Shown here: piece by piece, positions 1-10,584 of the stretch
How positions within the stretch are numbered: the stretch's first letter is position 1
How the letters are laid out: every line of letters begins with the position of its first letter
Assembly: GCA_029204225.1 (NCBI GenBank)
Contig: MU833346.1
Location: forward strand, 1-57,580
From: Diphasiastrum complanatum
Taxonomy: Eukaryota > Streptophyta > Lycopodiopsida > Lycopodiales > Lycopodiaceae
DNA: 57,580 bases
Reading direction: 5' to 3'
Program-made: the position numbers and the translations under genes
Notes under the pieces: generated by a model
Databases searched by the model: none
What the model saw: only the letters and a program-made list of their open reading frames with translations
Told to the model about the DNA's origin: nothing

Positions 1-34
1 TAAATTGTGATGGGAAAATTGGTTCGGAGATTCT

Positions 35-189
35 AGTTTGGACCCAGTCAGCTATTGTAGTAGTGATGGATTTAGAAGGCACTTATCACTAGAGAAAGTT
101 ATTGAAGGTAGAAAGTTTGGACCTAGTTAGCTATTACAGTAATGGTCGATTTAGAGTAGAGCCACTTCACTAGAGAAAGTTATTGAAGG
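35..189. repeat. Imperfect tandem duplication, ~75 bp x2
   Basis: Two adjacent copies (35-109 and 114-189) both begin AGTTTGGACC and end GAGAAAGTTATTGAAGG, with scattered substitutions between. They lie upstream of the F-box gene. No coding potential is seen. Confidence 0.75.
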
Positions 190-350
190 TTCCACTCATG
201 ACATGAATCCGATACGGGTGGATCTAAAAATAGAAGCTTCCTTGTCAAATTCATGGACAGGAGCTATAAAATCTTTTGAGAAATCTAAGTGACATGGGAT
301 CTTTTGAAACATATTAAACAATTATTTCATGCCTTTCCATCGAGAAAAAC

Positions 351-358
351 TATATAAG
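351..358 (+). promoter_or_regulatory. Possible TATA box of the F-box gene
   Basis: TATATAAG lies 74 bp upstream of the ATG at 425, a usual plant spacing for a TATA box plus a short 5' UTR. If it is real, transcription would start near 380 and the gene would lack the N-terminal exon that encodes the ubiquitin-like domain in relatives. This is inferred from motif and position only. Confidence 0.35.
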
Positions 359-424
359 TTTGATGGAGGCGGGGGCAGGTCTTCTTATTAAGACCTAACC
401 GTTAGTAGTGAAGGCTTTGACGCA

Positions 425-1443
425 ATGTGTGGTCTCGACTATTTTTTTTCTCTCGTTCGCAGCTCTGTGCAGGCGGAGGAGGAGGAGGAGGAGGGCGATG
501 GCGCAGATCCCCGGCCTTCCTGTGATTCAAAGCAGGGGTTCGGATCTGCTGCCCCTGATGTATTGCACAAAGTTTTGTTAGCAAATGGCAGCAGGGTGGC
601 GAAGCCAGAGGGCTATCTACTTCTGGCCCTGCATGCAGTGATGCTCGAGACCGGTGTTGTGTGTGTTGATTCTTGGGGAGTTGCTGGGAGCTCGGAATTT
701 TTTATTTGTGGTTGGAATGAAAAATCAGAGCCATTAACGCTGAGATATACGTTGACAGAGCTGTTGGAGCCGTCCACTGCTGTGGAAGGAGCTTCGGATC
801 ATATTCTGGAAGAGATCACCCTCACGTGCAAGAAATCTGGGGATGAATTTTGTGCTTATGGTACTGTGACTGGTGGGGAGGGGTCGGAAGAGTACAGCAT
901 ACGCTTGCCCATTTCCCAATATGTGTGTGATCAATCAAAAGCGATGAGAAACAATTCGAAATTGGGAATTCAGAGTGATTCAAATTCCATATATTCTGAT
1001 CCCTATGGTCTTTGGAAAGAAGTGAAGGACGGATTTTCCCTTCCGCTGCTGACAGTTCTGTGCAAAAGAGCAGGGCTGCAGCCGCCGTCGTCTTTTCTCA
1101 CGCTTCCACTGAATTGAAGATCAAAGTGCTGGAGCATTTACCTGCCCTTTCCTTGGCAATGGTATGCTGTGTATGTTCAGAGCTCAGATTTCTGGGTGCC
1201 AGTGATGATCTGTGGAAGAAGAGATACATAGTGGAATCTGGATTGAAAGAAGGGCAAAACCGGTTTGCTTCAGGATGGAAGGCTGCATTTGCAGAGGACA
1301 GGATTCAACGCATGAGCGAAAGGGAAGAAAAATTGAGAAGTCAGAGGATGGGTAGGTGTCTCAGTGCATCTTCGGCTGCTCGCCTTCCAATGCCATCTCG
1401 AGGGAGTTTGACCCGCCAAATTTTTGGGCTTAAAGCTGGCTGA
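425..1443 (+). pseudogene. F-box protein, SKIP22/FBXO7 type, frameshifted
   Basis: Proteins of this family are substrate adaptors of SCF ubiquitin ligases. The first frame (425-1117) gives the PI31/FBXO7-like middle region, including YLLLALHAVMLETG and LTLRYTLTELL. It runs into an acceptor of the form FSLPLLTVLCKRAGLQPPSSFLTLP and then a stop. The F-box itself (TELKIKVLEHLPALSL, then CSELRFLGASDDLWKKRY) continues in the next frame from about 1108 to 1443. One missing base at 1105-1110 explains the break, exactly at the family junction LP/TELK. About 338 residues would be encoded, shorter than plant SKIP22-like proteins, and the N-terminal ubiquitin-like domain is absent. A splice acceptor (TCTCTCGTTCGCAG, ending near 461) could mean the real start is in an upstream exon. 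Either a recent pseudogene or retrocopy, or a one-base assembly error. Confidence 0.8.
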
Positions 1444-2411
1444 TGTCTTCTTTCTTCACTTCGAGATCTGGAGATCGATTCCACATGTGTGCATGCGAAG
1501 GAACATACAAGATAAAGAAAAAGAAAGAAAAAAAAATCTCTTTGCATTCATGGTTGTTGTTCTTGAAGGTATTTGCAGTGTACAGTTAAAGTTTTTATGA
1601 TTATTATGTTTCTTTGAAAGGATCATGTCTCACCATTCCTTGATGGTTTTCATTTCCCTACGATCAAGGCTTCTTTCTTGGCAGTTACTCACATGAAGTT
1701 TCTTTTACTGGCCCCTATAGGCTATAGGATCAAGGGGCTTCTTGGTATTTTGTAACAGAGGGAGTATAGGAAGTTTATTTATTGGAAGTGGAGGAAACTT
1801 GATTGCATGCTTTTGTCAAAGACCTTTCAAGTGTGACAAGGAGCCCTATCAGGTGTCTTTCGCTTTACCATGGTTGTGCTAAACAAAGGGAAGGGGGGGG
1901 TGTGTGCTTGTCCACTCCATAGAATCATTTTAGAATCCTATTGGCATAGAATCATTTTTAGATCCGATTGGTTGCATGAACAAAACAAAACTTGTTCCTT
2001 ATGTACAGTTTGTTTCTGAGTAAAAAATTCAAATATTGTTTTGTCTTTGCCCAATTGTGTGTATATGAGCAGAGAGAGTGAGAAGTGATCGATTCTAGTT
2101 TCCAGTCGATTCAAATCAGCCATTTTGGGAACAGTTCAAACCGTTTTTTTTTGGATTTGTTTTAGTGCTAAGCCTTATGTTCTTACGAAAACAAGTTTTG
2201 AGCTGCTATTTACAACACTTTATATGCTACTACTAGTAACTATTGTGTTGGTGACATGTGCATTGATTTGTCTACATGTTTTTGCATTGAAATTTGAGAG
2301 TCGAGACTGGTAGTCTAGTTACCTCTGGTAGGATTGAGCAATTTGAGCTACGAGTAGAAACTTATGCAAGTAAACAAATGTGAATGATGATAGTAGTACT
2401 AGCAGCTCCAT

Positions 2412-2463
<52 letters not shown>

Positions 2464-3768
2464 GCCAAAGTCCAACTTCAAGAATCATTTGTTGATCAAA
2501 AGTGATAAAACCTCAAACACAAATTACAATACTCAAAATTCAAAGCACGATAAAAGATTAAAAATGATAATCAATGATGAATTGAGCTTTTTTTTCCTAG
2601 ATTCGAACCAGCTTTGAATGGTTTGTTTGTTTTGTTTGTTTTGAACAACGGTTTGAGGTTCAAACTGTGCTTCATGGAAACTATGGTAGATTGATGCTTG
2701 TTGGCAAAATGAAAATGAAGACTAATGTAGTCACGACGTGTCAGTAAGATATAATCAAGAATGATGCATAGACAATAGAGTGTGCATAGAACGTTCATAA
2801 TGAGAAAACTAATCAAGAAACCATGTTCAATGAAATGCATTTCAATCTTGACTCCACCAGTTCAAAGGTGATTGCTTGAAAAAAAAATCTTAGAGCACCC
2901 TTCAACCTTTTAACATGAAAAGTTTCATACTTGCACTTCAAAACACAACACCTTAATAAAATAGACCAATCGTATGTCAAGATTCAAATGGGCCAATCAT
3001 ATTGTAGCCCTTCATTTAACACTTACTGTCCAAATGTCAAATAGGGGTGGTCCATTGCCAGTCAACTCACTTGCCAAGATTCAAAAAATGGGTGGCAAGT
3101 GAAAGGGCTAGGCATAGGGGCATGCCTGTAGTGTGAAACCACCCTAACAAGAGGGGGCAGGGGGGATGGGAAGTGGAAAAAGAGAATAGAGATGCATTCT
3201 TGTAATGTCAAAAAATGTGCTTTGCAAGCTTGAGTGATAGATGTGTTTTTGCCTTTGCTCTATGGTGATTAGATCTTGCCCATGTATAGAATGATAGAAT
3301 ACTGGTGTTTTTTGTGACTGGTAGAATGGTAGTATGCATGCTCATAGAAAGGAGAGTCTAACCGTTTAATAGAACATGACTCTAGGTTGAAGCATTGTGG
3401 TGGACTGATCTTTTTTGCAATTTTGTCTTGGATAGTCCTAGAGTAGGAGGATTGATCATTGCTACATCAATATCTCGATTGATGAGATATTTTCCGTTGC
3501 ATAGTGGTTCTCTTTTTTGCCAGTGTCTATTCAAACCATCTTTAGACTCGTGTTTAACAGGCAGGGTTTGTAGTGTTCATCTAGATGAAAGTACATGCTT
3601 GAGAATAAATTTGTAAAAACTCTGTCGATCTTTTCTTGCTGCCAATAGGTGTGTGTATTGGTTGTGACAAGCTTAGTCTCATTCTATTTCTGTTTGCTGG
3701 CTTGTGGAGTGGCCGTCTTGCATAATTTCTGCCTTCTATCTCAGCTCATTTCATAGATATGATCCTCG
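1444..3768. other. Intergenic, no gene seen
   Basis: AT-rich sequence without a convincing coding frame on either strand. An A-rich tract at 1511-1537 follows the F-box stop and could be a worn poly(A) tail. The only clear structure is the (TC)n tract listed separately. Short open frames here show no family resemblance. Confidence 0.6.
2414..2459. repeat. (TC)n microsatellite
   Basis: An uninterrupted TC dinucleotide run of 46 bp. Confidence 0.97.
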
Positions 3769-4115
3769 GTGATTTCACAACATTCTTTTATGCAGCAGCA
3801 CATCTTTCCATGCAGCAGAATGGCCATTTTTTCTAGCAGAAACAAAGCCACAAATCCTTTGTTGCAGGGCAGACTTTTTCAGAACATTTTTGGCATTTTG
3901 ACTGCTGACAGACAGTCCCGCTTCTCACTCTCCAAAGGCGACATTTGCCACAAGTTGGCACATTTTTCTGAGACACAGAGGGCAACTTTTCCATCTGCGG
4001 AAGGGTGGCTGCAGCCAGACTGGCGCACATTTTCAAGGCAGAATTGGACATTTTTTTCTGAGGCAGAGATGGGTGCACTTTTTCGTGACTTTTCTGGTTC
4101 TTTTTTCTTGTCAAA
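3769..4115. repeat. Degenerate short-period repeat
   Basis: The motif GGCACATTTTTCTGAG (variants GGCCATTTTTTCTAGC, GGCATTTTG, GGACATTTTTTTCTGAGG) recurs about every 30-45 bp, often followed by CAGA. It leaves one frame open through 4212 on the plus strand (a frame with no standard ATG start that repeats F-S-x-x). The open frame is probably a by-product of the repeat rather than a gene. Confidence 0.4.
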
Positions 4116-4934
4116 TCAGCAAATCCTCTCAGTTGGTAGTACAAACTCTGCTATATCCTGCCTACTATCACTTTTACCATTGCTGGCTGGTGCTTCTTCT
4201 CAGTCCTATTAGGGCACATCTCAACCTGCTACTCGAACTGCTATTCCCTGCCCCCATCTTGAGATAAATCTCGTAGCATGCTCAGCATTGTGGCAATTAA
4301 GGTCACTTTTTTGAAACATAGGGTTACCCTACATGTGCAACATGGTTGAAACACACCATTAGGGAAAGATTTAACCCGGGCTTTAATCATTTAGGGCACC
4401 AGGATACCTGTTGAAACACACAGGCCCTGCGTAGCACACACACCACCCTATTTGAAACTAAAACCCTAGATAGTGCACTAAACAATGCACGGACAATTTC
4501 TGAATACCTCCTACATCAAAATATGGCCATGGTAACACGCTATACGATGTCACTTTGTGGTATAACTGGCATAGATCAAAACAAAAGCAATGCCTCATGT
4601 GTGCGTAAGAAATCCACAACAAGCGGTTTCATGCCTAATTAACAAATCCGTTGAGACGTCTAGGTTGTGAAGAAACCAATGAGTGGGGCCACACAAGAAA
4701 TTTTTTTTATAGAACCTTTGGTTCTGAAGTGCATTACTAAGAAGTAAAAGTTAAATATATTTGCCACTAGTCCAACAATCTGGGCCTAAAAATGATTAAC
4801 CAAATTTTCTTTATAAGCATGGTTGAACAAGTCCATAATGAAGGGGGAGAGAACCTCTTTACCCATCTTGAAAAAAGCCAAGCACAATATTCATCATAAT
4901 ACGTTCAATATAATATCGATTCCATATTTTTCCT

Positions 4935-5640
4935 CCAATGTTGCTTCTTTGAATTCCAAGAGATAGCGCCAGAACCAAGACTAAAACACAACTTGTAAGA
5001 TCTTCGGTCTTCTGCATCTCCAACCCAATCAACATCCACATATCCCTATAACTTCAAATCATCATATCTCCCATAGAGAATACCAAACCTCGATTTACCC
5101 ACCCTGGATATATTTGAGAACCCACTTAGCAGCTCTAATGAATCTGGTTAGGCTTAGCCATAAACTAACTAACCATACTCACAGCATAAGCAATATTTGT
5201 TCTCGTAGTAGTTAGATAGATTAAGCTTCCAACAAGCTTTCTATATAACGTCTCATCTACATCCTGATCCTTCTCAGCTTTAGTTAGCTTACATCCACTA
5301 TCATATGGTGTAGAAATAGGCTTGCACTCTGACATATTGAACTTTTCAAGAAGTTCATGATCATCTTAGATTGAGAAATAAATAGCCCCTGTGCTACTCT
5401 CCGTACCTCAATCCCAAGAAAATATTGTAGTGAACCAAGATCTTTCATGTCAAACTCCGATGAGCGATCTTTCTTGATACCCTAAATCACACCATGATCT
5501 GAACCTGTAATAACAAGGTCATCCACATACATCACTAGAATCAAAATATGACCATTCTTGATCAAAACGTAAAGTGTAGGCTCTAAACTACTCCTCTGCA
5601 GAAGGCTTTACGTATCTCCTTCATCTATATGTACACGAGA
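4935..5640 (-). pseudogene. Ty1/copia RT-RNase H fragment
   Basis: On the minus strand the reverse-transcriptase catalytic block reads ILVMYVDDLVITGS (about 5560-5515), followed by FDMKDLGSLQYFLGIEV (about 5460-5410). After a degraded stretch comes the RNase H start GYVDVDWVGDAEDRRS and SLGSGAISWNSKKQ (about 5045-4940). Frameshifts and stops separate the blocks. No LTR or integrase is attached. The fragment ends abruptly within RNase H at about 4935. Confidence 0.85.
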
Positions 5641-6749
5641 TCATCTCTTTTTCACAAGGCATCCCTATGAAGGTTAGATGATGCAAAACAGATAACTAAA
5701 ATAATATTATCCCTCTTTGTTCGAATGCAAAATCCAAGCGATCACTATGGTGGTCCAATGTAGTCTCAAGAAAGCGATTTGCTTCCTAGAACTCTCTCAT
5801 AAAGTGCTAGAAACCAAGGTCCAAGTTGTGAAAAGCTTCAAATATAAGTCTAGGTTGAAATGATAACGGGAGAAGTAGTACGGATGGTGTGTAGAATTTA
5901 GCATATTCCATCCACGTGTGTGTACCAGTTAATGCAGGAGGTGGAGCATGAGGAATGCATCCCCATCAAAAGGCCCTGGAGAAAGAACTAAAGAGAGAGT
6001 TGATTGGCAATAGTCAAGAGTGAGTGGGTATTGGCATGTTTGAGTTGATTATGGAGTTGACGACATTTGTCATCATACCGCCTTAGCAAGTATGGTGGAT
6101 TTGTGTTCAATGGCGGAGTCATATGGGAAATGTTGTAGAAGGGAGGATAATGGTCTTGATAGACAATGATGTTCAATTTCTCAAACTATATTTTGGTGCA
6201 TGTGTGAGGGACGAAACCAAGACAATGATAGGAATGACTCTTAACTAGAAGGAAAGAAAAGACTGATCAGAGAGAGTAGTGCGTGTGATGGTGGTGGAGG
6301 TGATGTGTGGAATGAGAGAAGGTGAACCCATGAGGTAGTATGGCCTCCATTGTGTGGATGGCATCAAAAGCTTTTGTCCTTTCTAACACTTGCATGAAAG
6401 TAAGATCGTCATCGAGGAAGATATTGGTGCCTCTTAACTTACGTTTTAACCACAATGTGGACCATCTCTCCTTAAGGTTTTTAAACTGAACAATTAGTGT
6501 GGAATTATCCTTTTTAATTCGCCAAGCTCTATGTTCAACATCTTCGTCTCGTCTAGAAAATGTTTAACCACTTTAGGAGTGTAGACAACAAAGGAATCAA
6601 GTGCTCCTGTGTCAGATGTACTTTGAATCCCTTGCCCAATGTAAATTGTACTATTAAATTGTAAATGGCTAAGTCACCGGCCCATGGAGACAATTGTAAA
6701 TTGCAATGTAAACATCGTTATAGTGACTAATTCCGAGATGGCCAAGGCA
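5641..6749. other. Intergenic, no gene seen
   Basis: No domain, RNA or repeat recognised. Only short frames under about 65 codons occur. The sequence contains simple GTG/GGTG-rich patches near 6280-6320. Confidence 0.5.
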
Positions 6750-6942
6750 ATGTTGTGTCGAATCGCGATTCGTTGAAAGAACCGAGATTCGAAAGTCCTT
6801 TTCGAAAAGGTCCGATTTGAACCGTTTTTTGGCTGTTCGAACCATTTTCAAAAAAAAAAAAAAACTTGTTACCTCCTACTCGTCGGACCTCCTAACTCCT
6901 CGCGATAGGGTCAGTCCCGAAGGTTCCCAGATTTCCGCGCCC

Positions 6943-6981
6943 GAGAGAGAGAGAGAGAGAGAGAGATCCAAGATAGTTCGC

Positions 6982-7065
<84 letters not shown>

Positions 7066-7071
7066 AGACAG

Positions 7072-7108
<37 letters not shown>
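6943..7108. repeat. Compound (GA)n / (GT)n microsatellites
   Basis: (GA)n runs at 6943-6966 and 6984-7060, and (GT)n at 7075-7108. The short spacers after the GA tracts resemble each other (ATCCAAGATAGTTC and ATCCGAGACAGTTC), which suggests a local duplication. They lie in the probable 5' leader of the hAT transposase. Confidence 0.9.
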
Positions 7109-7110
<2 letters not shown>

Positions 7111-7505
7111 GTTTGTGTGTGAATAGATTCTTAAGTTAGAAGAGTGTGTTTGAGTCTTTGAGAGAGAGGGAGGTAGACTTAGGGGGGGGGGGGGTTGGGT
7201 GGGTGTGTGTGTGTGGAGGGAGGTCCGAGGGAGAGTTAGCCTTTAGGTGTGTGTGAGTGAAAAATCAGAATTTAGGAGGGGGAGAGAGACTAGTGAGGGG
7301 GAGAGAGACTAGAATCTAGATAGTAGATTCCATGCCAAGAGAGAAGGATCCCTTGTGGGATCATGTGACATTTGCTTCTAATTATGGCACCTCAGGCACT
7401 AAGAGGTGGACTTGCAAGTATTGTGGCAAGGACTACACAGGTGGCCCCACTAGCATAAAGGCACACCTATTGCGTCTACGTGGTTTTGAGATCGCAGGTT
7501 GTGCG

Positions 7506-7595
7506 CGAGCACCTGACTCATTGATGATACATGCAGCTCCATCTACGGCTACGCGAGCACCTGACTCATTGATGATACCTGCAGCTCCATCTACG
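7506..7595 (+). repeat. 45-bp tandem duplication inside hAT exon 1
   Basis: Two consecutive copies encode RAPDSLMI-AAPSTAT. The 45-bp unit keeps the reading frame, so the duplication itself is not disruptive. Confidence 0.8.
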
Positions 7596-9172
7596 GCTAC
7601 CTCAGAGGGTTATCATTCGCCCACAGGTTGGTGATCGTAATCAGTGATTCGGAATTCAGAAGCTGTTAATAGTTATAAATCCATTATCCTGTCACTTGAG
7701 TTATTGACAATTGTAAGTTGTTGCTAGATGCTAAATAGAAAATATTTGCATTGATGATTGTATTGTAAACTATAATTCATTGCATATCGTATGTACTTTG
7801 ACATTACTACAATCTACAGACTACTACAGTCTATCACAATTCATCTATCTCCATTGTAATCTGTCGTAGATTCTAGAATCTAGATAGTAACTACTTATTT
7901 TTGGCCATTGGCAATGTGCAACAGTTCCAGCAGGCCCTTCCACATCACAGGGTCAGACTCAGAGTTAGAGTGATGTGGTGGCACCGTTGTCACGAGGCTC
8001 TTCTCATTCCCAGAGCCGTATTGGTACACATCTTAGGGGTAGAGATGTGTATGTGGCATCCTTTCAGCAAAGTAACAAGGAGATAGCCAATGTATATGTT
8101 AGGAGGTGTTTCTACATGTGCAACCTCCCCTTTCACTTGGTTGCGACCCCTGCATGGAGGGAGATGATGAGACATGTATCTAGGATTGGTTCAGAGTGGG
8201 AGGGACCATCCATGGAGCAGTTGAGGATGACTCAGTTGGTTGCCGAGCGAGACTTCGTGGATAGGGAGCTAGAGCCTATCAGGAGATCATGGGCCATGTA
8301 AATTCTGATTCCTAAACACTACTTTAATGTAATTAGTAATTAGTAATTGCTAATATGTATTGTCATCTATGTTCTAACTTGAAATTCCAAGTTTGAAGTG
8401 GCGAGTGCCAAGTTCTAACTTCTAAGTTCTATCTTTTATGTTTTAAAAATTAAGAATGATTGAAATAGTTATATTTATTGACCAATTACATAAATTGTTA
8501 AATTTTAATGCAATTGACAATTGCCATCTGAAATCTGAATTTTGTGGGCAATGAGATCTTTTGAACTAGGTATGGGTGCTCCATCATATCAGATGGTTGG
8601 ACTGATACCAGGAAGCGCCATATTGTAAATATATTGGTTTCTTCTTGCTTGGGCACGACGTTCTTGAGATCGATCGACACCTCGGGCTTAAGCTTGGATG
8701 CCCAGACATTGTTTGGATTTATTGACGCGGCCATTGTGGAGGTCGGCAAAGAGAATGTTGTGCAGGTATTGATTCTTGACTTTCAGTTGAGTAGTGAGAA
8801 ATAAAAATGAGTGAAAACTTTTTACTTACACTACTTGTTCAATGTTGCTTCTTGGATCATGGACTTCAGAGAAAATCGATGTGGGATGTTGCATTGATGA
8901 TTGTTGTGCTTTGCAGGTCGTCACCGAAAATGCGGCAAATTGTGTTGCCATGGGGAAGCTCGTAAATGAAAAGTACCCTTGGATCTTTTGGTCACCCTGT
9001 GCTGCACATTGCTTAAACCTCTTGTTTGACGATGTAGCAAAGTTGCCATGGATTGTAGAGGTACTAGACACAGGCCGGTTTTCTTGGTGAGGTTTGTCAC
9101 CAAGAGACCGAGGGTCCTGAGCATGTTCAGGGAGTATTCTAGCCTCGACATTTTGAGGCCTGCCCCCACCAG

Positions 9173-10584
9173 GTGTAGCGCAGGCATCCCAAAGGGAGCC
9201 GGGAACCACGACTTAGCTTCCCAGCCTTCAACTCTTGCCATCCAAACCCACTTGACATACAAGCAGCCAACTCGCCAACAACGATCAGACTTAACCAACT
9301 TGAAGTTCCGAAAACCAACATTGAGATCCAACCTGGCGCCATGCCAGATCGGGGGTCCCGACGTGGGTGACTTCCCTCCAAGCAAGCCGCCCGACATACA
9401 TCAAACTTAACCAACTCGAAGCTTCGTTACAAACGAGTAACATCCATTCCAAGCAAGCGGTCTGACTTACATCAGACTTAACCAACTGAAAGCTTCGTCA
9501 TGAGCGCTGGAAGCCAACCTGGCGCCACGCCAGACTGGACAGCCATAAACAGGTAACATCCACCCAAGCAAGCCATCCAACTCAGCCGACAGGTTAGAGC
9601 CCGTTCCCCAAGAGCTTAACCCATTCACGTTCATGCAAGGAACACTCAGAACCACAAGCCGCGACAGATATGGAAACAACCAGTTCTTGGACCAAATGGT
9701 CCCGACAGCATACCGCTGGCGCCACGGACCGAATGGTCCCTGACGGCATACCGCTGGCGTCCCGGGATACGACCCTCAGCTATGTGCCAAGTTAAAAATT
9801 TTGAAAGCGGCCTTACAACTGGCGCTTTTACCGAACACTGAAACCCAGAAGGTAATCAGAGTCAGTTTGAGAAAAATCCCACTTTATTGATAAATCTGAG
9901 AAGGTTACATTTCAAGTGTGTGACCGACCCTAGTCTCCGGGGCGCTAGCATGCCAAGGCGAGAGCCATGACAACATTCCAGCAAGGGAGGCTGAGACTTG
10001 GTTGGAGCTCGCCCTGAGTCGCAACCCGCACTCCCCTATAGTATTGGTGTGATTCGGCACCCCCCCTCATACCAAGCACTCTACCCAAGCTGGTAAAGCA
10101 CGTTTTTCTCTCTCTAGGATTTTCTCTTTCTAGAAAGTCATTTTCTCTCTCTAGATTTTATTGATCCCCAGGCTTCCTTTAATCATGCCTAGATCGTGTG
10201 AGGTGATTGCACATCGATCTGAGCTCTCTGGACTTCGCTAGAACCGATCAAAGATTTTCAGCCATAGGAACTTGGCGCCGGCTGGATTCTGGTCACAGTG
10301 GCGCCGGGAGCGGCGCCGGCGCCGTTGGCGCCGGGAGCAGCAGGGGCGCTGCTGGCGCCGGGGACATAGCTGGCGCCGATGGCGCCGGAAGTAAAGCTTG
10401 TAAAGGTAGCTTTACAACACCAGGTCTACTTTTCTATTCATCAAATTTGATTGATCACTTAGATTCTTACTACTTAGAAGCTAGTACATGGCTTACTAGC
10501 AACTACTAACTACTTTCGAGTTTCAACCTAACCGATAATTGCTTTGTTGAAGCTAATACAATTTGCAATCATGATTCGTTCCAG
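9173..10584. mobile_element. 1.4 kb GC-rich insert or intron within hAT transposase
   Basis: Coding sequence stops after RPAPTR at 9172 and resumes with FGFIF at 10585. The borders fit a GT-AG intron (AG/GTGTAG ... CCAG/GTTTGG), and a TACTAAC branch-point-like motif lies near 10505. The same borders also fit an insertion at 9174-10580 flanked by a 5-bp CCAGG duplication. The interior is unlike the host: repeats of CAAGCAAGC...ACTTAACCAACT (9260-9500), two copies of a block around GGTCC...GCATACCGCTGGCG (9690-9755), a TTTATTGATAAATCTGAGAAGG segment (9890) and GGCGCC clusters. This resembles LTR or leader sequence of a GC-rich retroelement, perhaps lodged in an intron. No protein is encoded. 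Confidence 0.6.
10262..10395. repeat. GGCGCC-rich palindromic cluster
   Basis: About nine overlapping or close GGCGCC hexamers occur in 135 bp, with spacings of mostly 9-24 bp, inside the 1.4 kb insert. GGCGCC is also frequent elsewhere in the insert (near 9334, 9520 and 9718). Any Gly/Ala-rich translation is a by-product. Confidence 0.8.

Noticed and set aside
6817-7122. Arg-Glu repeat protein on the plus strand
   Set aside because: Translation of (GA)n and (GT)n microsatellites. There is no non-repetitive domain.
8921-9679. Several overlapping frames on both strands across 8.9-9.7 kb
   Set aside because: They straddle the hAT exon and the GC-rich insert without domain motifs. GC-rich DNA lacks stops by chance.
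10207-10509. Gly/Ala-rich protein
   Set aside because: A compositional result of the GGCGCC cluster, with no homologues that I know.
9174-10580. Confident solo LTR
   Set aside because: It starts TG but ends TT rather than CA, and the same borders work as an intron, so it is left open.
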